NCBI RefSeq assembly: GCF_008124835.1
Contig: NZ_VNHW01000017.1
Coordinates: 1 to 64,000, forward strand
Source: Blastococcus xanthinilyticus
GTDB taxonomy: Bacteria > Actinomycetota > Actinomycetes > Mycobacteriales > Geodermatophilaceae
Direction: 5' to 3'
DNA: 64,000 bases
The translations under genes and the position numbers were made by a program. The notes under the pieces were generated by a model that ran no database searches, was not told where the DNA came from, and was given only the letters and a program-made list of their open reading frames with translations. Below are positions 37,479-44,848 of the stretch, piece after piece (position 1 is the stretch's first letter; each line of letters starts with the position of its first letter).

Positions 37479-37829
37479 TTACCGACCGCTGCTCTCGGTG
37501 CCGGGCGCGGCGGCGCCGGCCTTCCCGGCCTGCCGCACCTTGGCGGCCTCCCAGCGCGCGCGGTCGCGGGCGCGGGCATCGGCGCCGCGGTCCCACTTCT
37601 CCTTGCGTCGCCGGGCGCGGGCCTCCTCCCGCTCCTCGTACGTCTCGTGCGTGTCCCAGTCCCGTGCGGCGACGGCCACGGCCACCAGGGTGCCGGCCGC
37701 GGCGGCGACGGCGGTGGCGGCGATCGCGTCCAGCACGACGAAGGCGCCCACCGCGACGAGCACGCCCACGACGACCCCGACGACGAACAGCGGGGACGGT
37801 CGGCGGGACGGTCGGCGCGGCTCGGTCAC
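37479..37829 (-). CDS. Small membrane protein with basic coiled tail
   Basis: A 116-residue protein. The basic N-terminus (RRPSRRPS) is followed by two hydrophobic helices (FVVGVVVGVLVAVGAFVVL and ATAVAAAAGTLVAVAVAA). A highly charged, Arg/Glu/Ala-rich cytoplasmic tail with coiled-coil tendency follows. GTG 37829 has GATACT exactly six bases upstream, consistent with leaderless transcription. Function is unknown. Confidence 0.72.
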   Translation of the reverse strand: MTEPRRPSRRPSPLFVVGVVVGVLVAVGAFVVLDAIAATAVAAAAGTLVAVAVAARDWDTHETYEEREEARARRRKEKWDRGADARARDRARWEAAKVRQAGKAGAAAPGTESSGR

Positions 37830-38067
37830 CCGCCCAGTATCCGTCGCGGTGCGCCGGCGATCGAGGGAGCCTGGTCACACGGTCGCGCCCGGGTCCGCGA
37901 CGCGCCGCGGACCCCGCCCGGAACCCGGAACGGCCCCTTGCGCGGCAACCCCGCGGTGCCTACGGTCATGGGGCGGTTCAACCACAAGCCGTGATGCCAG
38001 TGCCGGTCGTCGTGTCGTTCGCGTCCCGCAGGCTCACTGGTCCGGAGCACGCCCCGAGAGGCCACCC

Positions 38068-38433
38068 GTGACCGCTTCCTCGATCGACCGCCACACCGTT
38101 TCCGCCCTGATCTCCCTCGAGGTGTCCGGGCCCGCCGCCCTGCCGCGCGTGACCGTCACCGGCGAGGTCGACTGCACCTCCGCCCCCGAGCTGCGCACGC
38201 TGCTGGACCAGCTGATCGCCGCCGCCCCCGCCGAGATCGTCGTCGACCTCACCGGCGTGACGTTCCTGGACTCCGCCGGGCTGTGCGTGCTGGCCGCCAC
38301 CCACCGCCAGGCGGTGGCCGGCGGCGGCCGGCTGCGCGTGCTCGCCGCGAACCGGGCCGTGGTCCGGCCGCTGCAGATCACCGGGCTGTGGCAGCTCCTG
38401 CGCGGCGAGCAGGTCGGCGCCGTCGCCTCCTGA
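38068..38433 (+). CDS. STAS-domain anti-sigma factor antagonist
   Basis: A 121-residue STAS protein (SpoIIAA/RsbV-like). VTVTGEVDCTSAPELRTLLD, and DLTGVTFLDSAGLCVLAATH with the phosphorylatable Ser in LDSAG. When dephosphorylated such proteins bind the anti-sigma kinase and free a sigma factor. GTG 38068 follows GAGAGG. The HATPase protein encoded at 36257-36685 is a possible partner, although two unrelated small genes separate them. Confidence 0.88.
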   Translation: MTASSIDRHTVSALISLEVSGPAALPRVTVTGEVDCTSAPELRTLLDQLIAAAPAEIVVDLTGVTFLDSAGLCVLAATHRQAVAGGGRLRVLAANRAVVRPLQITGLWQLLRGEQVGAVAS

Positions 38434-38564
38434 CCCGCCGGTCGGGGGAGCGTCGCCCGCTGCGGCGGGGGCCCTGCGCGCGGTGGCCGCGGTCGCCGGG
38501 CAGACTCGGGGCGGAGCGTCCGGTTCCCGCCGGGCGCCGGTTCCCGACGAACGAGGAGGACCCC

Positions 38565-39776
38565 GTGCGCGATGCGGTCATCTGCGAGCCCCTGCGGACG
38601 CCGGTCGGCGGTTTCGGGGGGTCGCTGCGCGACGTCCCCGTCCAGGAGCTCGCGGCCACGGTGATCCGGGCCCTCCTCGAGCGGACCGGGCTACCCCCCG
38701 AGTCGGTGGACGACGTGCTGCTCGGCCACTGCTACCCGACGATGGACGCCCCGGCCCTCGGCCGGGTGGCCGCCCTGGACGCCGGCCTGCCGGTGACGGC
38801 CTCGGGCCTGCAGGTCGACCGGCGCTGCGGCTCGGGTCTCCAGGCGGTCGTCTACGCGGCCATGCAGGTGCAGTCGGGGACCTCCGACGTCGTGCTGGCC
38901 GGCGGCGCGGAGTCGATGAGCAACGCGCCCTTCTACTCGACCGCCATGCGCTGGGGCGTCAAGTCCGGCCCCGGCCTCCTGCTGGAGGACGGGCTGGCCC
39001 GCGGACGGGTCACCGCCGGCGGCCAGAACCACCCGGTGCCCGGCGGCATGCTGGAGACCGCCGAGAACCTGCGGCGCGACTACGGCATCGGCCGCGCGGA
39101 GCAGGACGAGTACGCCGTCCGCAGCCACCAGCGGGCCGCCGCCGCCACCGCCGAGGGCCGGTTCGCCGACGAGATCGTGCCGGTGACGGTGAAGAGCCGG
39201 AAGAGCGAGACCGTCGTCGACCGCGACGAGCACATCCGGCCGGACTCCTCGGTGGAGACGCTGGCCAAGCTGCGCCCGATCCTCGGGAAGAACGACCCCG
39301 ACGCGACGGTCACGGCCGGCAACGCCTCGGGCCAGAACGACGGCGCCGCGATCGCGATCGTCACCCACCCGGAGAAGGCCGCCGAGCTCGGGCTGCGCCC
39401 GCTGGCCCGGCTGGTCTCCTGGGGCGTGGGCGGCGTGCCGCCGAAGACCATGGGCATCGGCCCGGTCCCGGCGACGGCCAAGGCGCTGGCGCTGGCCGAC
39501 GTGAAGCTCTCCGACGTCGACCTGATCGAGCTCAACGAGGCGTTCGCCAGCCAGGTGCTCGCCGTCGCCAAGGAGTGGGGCTTCACCGACTCCGACTGGG
39601 AGCGCACCAACGTCAACGGCTCGGGCATCTCCCTCGGCCACCCGGTCGGCGCGACCGGCGGGCGCATCCTCGCCACGCTGCTGCGCGAGATGGACCGCCG
39701 GGAGGCCCGCTACGGCCTGGAGACCATGTGCATCGGCGGCGGGCAGGGCCTGGCCGCGCTGTTCGAGCGGGTCTGA
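38565..39776 (+). CDS. Acetyl-CoA C-acyltransferase (thiolase)
   Basis: A 403-residue thiolase. The nucleophile Cys88 is in DRRCGSGLQA, and the His of GISLGHPVGATGGR and second Cys of CIGGGQG complete the active site. It either cleaves 3-ketoacyl-CoA or condenses acetyl-CoA. The FabG-like reductase downstream would fit acetoacetyl-CoA formation and reduction, as in polyhydroxybutyrate synthesis, but no synthase is adjacent. GTG 38565 follows GAGGAGGA. A strong hairpin separates it from the reductase gene. Confidence 0.92.
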   Translation: MRDAVICEPLRTPVGGFGGSLRDVPVQELAATVIRALLERTGLPPESVDDVLLGHCYPTMDAPALGRVAALDAGLPVTASGLQVDRRCGSGLQAVVYAAMQVQSGTSDVVLAGGAESMSNAPFYSTAMRWGVKSGPGLLLEDGLARGRVTAGGQNHPVPGGMLETAENLRRDYGIGRAEQDEYAVRSHQRAAAATAEGRFADEIVPVTVKSRKSETVVDRDEHIRPDSSVETLAKLRPILGKNDPDATVTAGNASGQNDGAAIAIVTHPEKAAELGLRPLARLVSWGVGGVPPKTMGIGPVPATAKALALADVKLSDVDLIELNEAFASQVLAVAKEWGFTDSDWERTNVNGSGISLGHPVGATGGRILATLLREMDRREARYGLETMCIGGGQGLAALFERV

Positions 39777-39783
39777 AAGAGGA

Positions 39784-39818
39784 CCCCTGCCCCCGCCGGC
39801 TCGCGGCGGGAGCAGGGG
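39784..39818 (+). terminator. Hairpin after the thiolase gene
   Basis: Arms 39784-39798 and 39804-39818 form a 15-bp stem with one mismatch and a five-base loop, eight bases after the thiolase stop. It may terminate or partly attenuate transcription into the reductase gene. Confidence 0.7.
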
Positions 39819-39851
39819 GCCGGTCCTTCCCTTCATCCAGAGGAGTGCTGC

Positions 39852-40613
39852 ATGTCCCAGCCCACTGCCCGCGTCGCGATCGTCACCGGGGCCGCGCGCG
39901 GCATCGGCGCCGCCACCGCCCAGCGGCTGGCCGGCGACGGTTTCGCCGTCGCCGTGATCGACCTGAAGGAGGACGACGCCCGCGCCACGGTCGAGGCGAT
40001 CGAGGCGGCCGGTGGCCGCGCGCTCGCCGTCGGCGCCGACGTCGGTGACGCCGACCAGGTGCAGGCGGCCGTCGACCGGATCGCCGCCGAGCTCGGCCCG
40101 CCGGTGGTGCTGGTCAACAACGCCGGCGTCACCCGGGACAACATGCTGTTCAAGATCAGCGACGCCGACTGGGACGTGGTCATGCACGTGCACCTGCGCG
40201 GCTCGTTCCTCATGTCCCGCGCCGCGCAGAAGCACATGATCGACGCCAAGTGGGGCCGGATCGTCAACCTGTCCAGCACCTCGGCGCTGGGCAACCGCGG
40301 GCAGGCCAACTACGCCACCGCCAAGGCCGGTCTGCAGGGCTTCACCAAGACCCTCGCCATCGAGCTCGGCAAGTTCGGCGTCACCGCCAACTGCATCGCA
40401 CCCGGATTCATCGCCACCGACATGACGAAGGCGACCGCCGAGCGGATCGGCGAGGAGTGGGAGCCCTACGTGGCCAAGCGCGCGGCGGCGATCCCGGTCG
40501 CCCGCGCCGGTCAGCCGGAGGACATCGCGCACACCGTGTCGTTCTTCTGCAGCGAGGGCGCGGGCTTCGTCTCCGGCCAGGTCATCTACGTGGCCGGCGG
40601 CCCGAAGGCCTAG
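39852..40613 (+). CDS. 3-oxoacyl-ACP/acetoacetyl-CoA reductase-like SDR
   Basis: A 253-residue FabG/PhaB-type dehydrogenase. Cofactor motif TGAARGIG at 12-19, VNNAGVTRDNMLFK at about 88-101, catalytic Ser141, Tyr154 and Lys158, and the family loop NCIAPGFIATDM. FabG and PhaB share these motifs, so acyl carrier and CoA substrates cannot be told apart. It follows a thiolase gene, which favours a CoA substrate. ATG 39852 has AGAGGAG upstream. Its stop TAG lies in the first unit of an 18-base triple repeat. Confidence 0.9.
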   Translation: MSQPTARVAIVTGAARGIGAATAQRLAGDGFAVAVIDLKEDDARATVEAIEAAGGRALAVGADVGDADQVQAAVDRIAAELGPPVVLVNNAGVTRDNMLFKISDADWDVVMHVHLRGSFLMSRAAQKHMIDAKWGRIVNLSSTSALGNRGQANYATAKAGLQGFTKTLAIELGKFGVTANCIAPGFIATDMTKATAERIGEEWEPYVAKRAAAIPVARAGQPEDIAHTVSFFCSEGAGFVSGQVIYVAGGPKA

Positions 40614-40660
40614 CTGGACTCATTGGCCTAGCTGGACTGATCGGCCTAGCTGGACGGATC
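40607..40660. repeat. 18-bp x3 tandem repeat over two convergent stop codons
   Basis: Three 18-base units (40607-40624, 40625-40642, 40643-40660) share GGCCTAGCTGGAC and differ only in the last five bases. Each contains CTAG, which reads TAG on both strands. The first supplies the stop of the reductase gene, the third the stop of the convergent DUF1206 gene. Confidence 0.92.
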
Positions 40661-41524
40661 GCGGTCGGGGTAGCGCGCCCGCGCCAGGGCGTATCCGCCG
40701 AACGCGGCGAACCCCGCCGCGATCCCGCCCAGCAGCCAGGGCCCGGCGCCGACGCCGGCGATCGCCGTCATCGCGCCGTCGAGCCCGGTCGCGGTGGAGA
40801 CGTCGGCGGAGGTGGCGGCCCGCCACAGCAGCACCCCGACCAGCGCGAACGCGATGCCCTTCGCCAGGTACCCGATCCGCCCGGCCACCTCGATCACCGG
40901 CTCCCACCGGTCCGGGGCCGCGGGCAGGTCGATGTCGCGCATGAAGCCGCCGGTGCAACCACGCACGAAGGTGTAGAGGCCGACGGCGACCACCCCGGCC
41001 GCGGCGGTGCCGACGAGCAGCGCCCCGCCGGGGATCAGCAGGGTGTCCTCGGTGAGGTCGCGCAGCCGCTCGTCGGCCTCGTACTCCAGGCCGAGGGCGA
41101 ACAGCAGCGCGGTGAGCCCCAGGAAGCCGTAGACCGCGCCCTTGGCCAGGCACTTGGCGCAGACCACCGCGGTGCGCACCCGGTGCGCCGGGTCGAGCAG
41201 GCCGTGCCACCACAGCAGCACCTCGGCCGCCTGCCAGAGCGCCAGCGACAGCATGCCGAGCCCGATCGCGATCAGCAGCAGCCGGCCACCGGGTCCGGCG
41301 GCGACGGTGAGCAGCGCGCCGGTCTGGTCGGCGTCGGCCCCGCGCAGGCCGAGTGCCATGCGCAACGCGAGGAACGCGATGAGCAGGTGCATGACCCCGT
41401 AGGCGAGCAGGCCGGCGCGGGCGAGGTGGACGAGGACGGGGGAGTCGGTGACCCGGCGGATGCGGACGACGACGTCGTGCAGACGGTGGCCCAGCGCCCG
41501 CAGCGACGGCGCCGGAGGGCTCAC
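40646..41524 (-). CDS. DUF1206 membrane protein (second of a tandem pair)
   Basis: A 292-residue membrane protein made of three DUF1206 repeats, each about two helices. LARAGLLAYGVMHLLIAFLA begins the first repeat, KGAVYGFLGLTALLFALGL the second, and RIGYLAKGIAFALVGVLLWR the third. Family function is unknown. GTG 41524 overlaps the stop of the upstream paralogue (GTGA). Two cysteines (VCAKC) in the second repeat are not in the paralogue. The last codons fall in a tandem repeat. Confidence 0.88.
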   Translation of the reverse strand: MSPPAPSLRALGHRLHDVVVRIRRVTDSPVLVHLARAGLLAYGVMHLLIAFLALRMALGLRGADADQTGALLTVAAGPGGRLLLIAIGLGMLSLALWQAAEVLLWWHGLLDPAHRVRTAVVCAKCLAKGAVYGFLGLTALLFALGLEYEADERLRDLTEDTLLIPGGALLVGTAAAGVVAVGLYTFVRGCTGGFMRDIDLPAAPDRWEPVIEVAGRIGYLAKGIAFALVGVLLWRAATSADVSTATGLDGAMTAIAGVGAGPWLLGGIAAGFAAFGGYALARARYPDRDPSS

Positions 41525-42372
41525 GTGCGCTCGGGGTACCGGGCGCGGACGAAGCAGTAGGCACCGAAGGCGGCGATGCCGAGGGCTACCAGCGTGAGCA
41601 GCACCTGCCCGGCGGGTGCGGAGAGCACCAGGTTGAGGGCGCCGTCGAGGCCGTCGGCCTTGGAGGCGTCGAAGGTGATCGCGGACCAGATCAGCAGCCC
41701 CCCCACGACGCCGAGGGCGACCCCCTTGCCGGGGAAGCCTGCCTGGCCGAGCCGGGTGACCAGCTTCCGGGCCGAGGAGGAGCAGCCGGCGAGGTCGATC
41801 TCCTTGAGGAAACGCTTCGAGATCCCCTTGTAGACGTGGTAGACGCCGACGCCGACGACGACCAGGCCGATCGCGCCGACCAGCCACCGCCCACCGGGCC
41901 AGCCGAAGACGCCGGCCGCGGTCTGCTGCGGGGTGCTGGAGCTGCTGCTCTGCCCGGTGCCGGTCGCGTAGCGGAAGGCCGTCACCGCGAGCACGAGGTA
42001 GATGACGGTCTTGGCGGCCGCCTTGCCCGTCCGCTCCGCTGCCTGCTTGCGGCGGTCCCCGGACGCCGACAGCCCGTGCCACCAGCGCAGGATCTCGGCG
42101 GCCTGCCAGAGGGCGAGCGCGACGAGGCCGACGGTCAGCACCCACAGCAGCGGCTTGCCCAGCGGCTGCTGGGCGAGGGTGGCCAGCGCCCCCGACTGGT
42201 CGGCCTCCTGCCCGGCGCGTCCCCACGCCAGCTGGAGCGCCAGCCAGGCGATGAGCAGGTGCACCAACCCGTAGGCGATCAGCCCGACGCGGGCCAGGTT
42301 CTCGAGCGTGTCGCTGTTCCCCGCCCGTCCGGCCTTGCCGGCGGCCGACCGGGCGTTCCCCTGCACGCTCAT
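41521..42372 (-). CDS. DUF1206 membrane protein (first of a tandem pair)
   Basis: A 283-residue paralogue of the next gene with the same three-repeat build: LARVGLIAYGLVHLLIAWLA, KTVIYLVLAVTAFRYATG and LGQAGFPGKGVALGVVGGLL. AGQEADQSGALATLAQQPLG marks the first inter-helix loop. ATG 42372 is used; a GTG just before it (42375) is also possible, with AGGAG upstream of both. The pair arose by duplication and is translationally coupled, so the products may form a hetero-oligomer. Confidence 0.88.
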   Translation of the reverse strand: MSVQGNARSAAGKAGRAGNSDTLENLARVGLIAYGLVHLLIAWLALQLAWGRAGQEADQSGALATLAQQPLGKPLLWVLTVGLVALALWQAAEILRWWHGLSASGDRRKQAAERTGKAAAKTVIYLVLAVTAFRYATGTGQSSSSSTPQQTAAGVFGWPGGRWLVGAIGLVVVGVGVYHVYKGISKRFLKEIDLAGCSSSARKLVTRLGQAGFPGKGVALGVVGGLLIWSAITFDASKADGLDGALNLVLSAPAGQVLLTLVALGIAAFGAYCFVRARYPERT

Positions 42373-42487
42373 CACGGGATCTCCTGTCTTCAGGGCGCAC
42401 CGCGTCGTGCGCGGAGATGATCAGCGTGGCACGACGCACGTCCCGGTGCCTCTCCGCCGGGCGTCCGGCGTGAGGGACACTGGCTCC

Positions 42488-43141
42488 GTGGCGAACGGAA
42501 CCGGAATCCTCTCGGCCGGCACGGTGGGCATGGCGACCCCGGAGGTCGCGCGGCGCACCTGGCCCCGGTGGCTGGCCCTCGGAGCCGCGATGGTCGCCGT
42601 CGCGGTGATCGCCGTCGCCTGGGACGCCGCCGGCGCCCGGCTGCTGCTCGGTGCGGTCGGTGCCGGCCTGGTGCTCCGCGGCGCGGCCCTCCTCCGCAGC
42701 GGTAGCTCGGTGGCCGGTGAGCCCGCGGTCGACCCGCGTCCGCTCGGGGTCGCCGCCGTCGCGCTCGGCGCGGGCGCGCTGGTCGTCGCGGTCGTCTCGG
42801 CGGCGCTGTCGGCGTCGGTGCTCCTGGTCGGGGTGCCGGTGCTGCTGCTGGCCACCTCCGTCGGCCTGCTGGCCCGCGGCGGCACGGCCCGGCGCGGCGG
42901 GCAGGCGCTGCTGGTGTGGTCGGTCCTGGTCACCGCGCTGCTGGTGGTCACCGGCCTGGCGCAGGACTGGGACCGCGCCGCCGACGTCGCGACGGTGGTG
43001 GCCGCGCTGGCCGTCGCCGTCCTCGGCATCCCGCTGCTCGTCGGCGCGGTGAACCTGCGCACGGTCGCCAACACCCCGCCCGCCCCGGCGCGCGCCGGCT
43101 GCGGCGGCTGCGCCTGCGGCGCCGGGGGCTGCGGCAGCTGA
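42488..43141 (+). CDS. Membrane protein with cysteine-rich C-terminal tail
   Basis: A 217-residue protein with about six hydrophobic helices from residue 28 to 192. The last residues, AGCGGCACGAGGCGS, hold four cysteines (C-x2-C-x-C-x4-C) after a short Ala/Pro linker, a possible metal- or cofactor-binding tail. No family is recognised. GTG 42488 has GACACT six bases upstream and no Shine-Dalgarno sequence. It is divergent from the DUF1206 pair across 115 bases. Confidence 0.72.
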   Translation: MANGTGILSAGTVGMATPEVARRTWPRWLALGAAMVAVAVIAVAWDAAGARLLLGAVGAGLVLRGAALLRSGSSVAGEPAVDPRPLGVAAVALGAGALVVAVVSAALSASVLLVGVPVLLLATSVGLLARGGTARRGGQALLVWSVLVTALLVVTGLAQDWDRAADVATVVAALAVAVLGIPLLVGAVNLRTVANTPPAPARAGCGGCACGAGGCGS

Positions 43142-43200
43142 CGTCACGTCCCCGGGGCTCCCGGCGGGCATACCCGCGGCGCCCTGGGTAAGGGCGGTCC

Positions 43201-44808
43201 GTGGGGGGACACGTCTTCGTCGTCGGCGCGGATCTGACCCGGCTGTCCTGCGACGACGTGCTGGTGCCGACCGACCGGTCGCTCCGCGTCGCCCGCAGCT
43301 GGCGGGCCCTCCTGCCCGACGAGCTGGTCACCGACTCGCGGCCCGACGGCGACTGCGTGGGCATGTCGTGGAACGGTGCGGAGCGGGTGCTCGAGGTGCC
43401 CGGTGGCGGCGCCCGGCGGACCTGGCTGGTCGACACCGTCGACGACGGTGGCCGGGGGCTGCCCTGGCTGCTGGAGGGTGCCCGCGAGGCGCTGGCCGCC
43501 GTCGCCCGGCGGGAGGTGCCCGAGCCGGTGCACGGCCGGGCCCGGCGGCTGGTCGGGCTGCCGGCGCTGGGCACCGGCTGGGGCGGCGCGGCCGGCCAGC
43601 GGGGAGCGCTCCTCCAGCAGCTGCTGCCGGTGCTCCGGGGCGCCGCCGAGGAGCACGGCTTCGACGTCGCCCTGGTGCTGCGGGGTCCCAGCGACCTCGC
43701 CGCCGCCCAGCGGGTGCGGCGGGGGGAGGACGGCGGCTGGGAGCTCCCCGAGCACCTCCGCGAGCTGGCGCGGCAGCTGGGCGAGCGCGCCCGTCGCGGT
43801 CAGCTGGCGCTGTTCGTCGGGGCGGGGGTGAGCGCGGCGGCCGGGTTGCCCACCTGGGAGGAGCTGGTCGACGAGCTGGCCGCCCGCTCCGGGCTGGACG
43901 ACGCGCTGCGGGAGGGGCTGTCCCGGCTGCCGCCGCAGGATTCCGCCGCGCTGCTGGCGCGGGAGCTCGGGGCCGACCGGATGGAGGAGTTCGTCGCCGA
44001 GCGGTTCGGGCCGGGGTGCTACTCGCTGGCGCACGCGCTGGTCGCCGACCTGCCGGTGCAGGAGTTCGTCACCACCAACTACGACCCGCTGGTCGAGCTC
44101 GCCGCCACCGACATCGGCCGGGACGTCACGGTGCTGCCCTACGAGGAGGCCCAGCCGGGTCAGCCGTGGCTGCTCAAGCTGCACGGGGACGCCGCCCATC
44201 CCGAGAGCGTCGTCCTGACCCGCGAGGAGTACCTGCAGTTCGGCAGCACCGGAGCCGCGCTGGCCGGCGTGCTGCACTCGCTGCTGCTCACCCGGCACGT
44301 GCTGTTCGTCGGTACCTCGATGCTCGACGACGACCTGATCCGGATCGCCCACCAGGTGCGCACCGCGCTGCAGACGCAGGGCCCGGGCACCGCCCGCCGC
44401 ACCGGTACGGTCCTGGCCCTACGGGAGGACGTGGCGCGGGCCCGGCTCTGGGAGCGGGACGTCGAGACGGTCGCCATGGCCCGCGCCGACGGGTCACCGG
44501 CCGAGGCGGCCCGCCGCCTGGAGGTGCTGCTGGACCTCATCGGCTGCCTGTCCACCCCGCCCACCGGGTACCTGCTCGACCCCGCCTACCGGGGGCTGCT
44601 CAACGACGAGGAGCGGGCACTGGCCGGGTCCCTGCACGCCGTCGCCGAGGCGCTGCCCGAGGACGCGTCGTCCACCGCCGCGCTCGAGGTGGCCGGCCTG
44701 CTGCGCCGGCTGGGGCACGGCAGCTCGGCCGCGGACGGCGACGGCGCGCCCCCGGACGTCGCCACCCGGGGCCGCGACGACCGGACGCAGGAGCAGCGCC
44801 CGGGCTGA
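43201..44808 (+). CDS. Macrodomain-like/SIR2 fusion protein, candidate NADase
   Basis: A 535-residue two-domain protein. Residues 4-25 (HVFVVGADLTRLSCDDVLVP) and 117-129 (LVGLPALGTGWGG) resemble the start and the glycine loop of a macrodomain, the ADP-ribose-binding fold. Residues about 200-400 form a SIR2 domain: GAGVS at 207-211, TTNYD with Asn293 at 291-295, KLHGD with His328 at 326-330 and FVGTSMLDDD near 369-378. In ThsA and DSR-type defence sirtuins the equivalent Asn and His drive NAD+ cleavage. The C-terminal about 130 residues are helical and unassigned. It starts at GTG 43201. No partner gene of a known defence system adjoins it. NAD+ hydrolysis or deacylation are both possible; a conflict role is inferred. 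Confidence 0.85.
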   Translation: MGGHVFVVGADLTRLSCDDVLVPTDRSLRVARSWRALLPDELVTDSRPDGDCVGMSWNGAERVLEVPGGGARRTWLVDTVDDGGRGLPWLLEGAREALAAVARREVPEPVHGRARRLVGLPALGTGWGGAAGQRGALLQQLLPVLRGAAEEHGFDVALVLRGPSDLAAAQRVRRGEDGGWELPEHLRELARQLGERARRGQLALFVGAGVSAAAGLPTWEELVDELAARSGLDDALREGLSRLPPQDSAALLARELGADRMEEFVAERFGPGCYSLAHALVADLPVQEFVTTNYDPLVELAATDIGRDVTVLPYEEAQPGQPWLLKLHGDAAHPESVVLTREEYLQFGSTGAALAGVLHSLLLTRHVLFVGTSMLDDDLIRIAHQVRTALQTQGPGTARRTGTVLALREDVARARLWERDVETVAMARADGSPAEAARRLEVLLDLIGCLSTPPTGYLLDPAYRGLLNDEERALAGSLHAVAEALPEDASSTAALEVAGLLRRLGHGSSAADGDGAPPDVATRGRDDRTQEQRPG

Positions 44809-44848
44809 GCGTGGTTGCCCGTCGCGGCCGCTGGGCAGGCAGCTGTGC

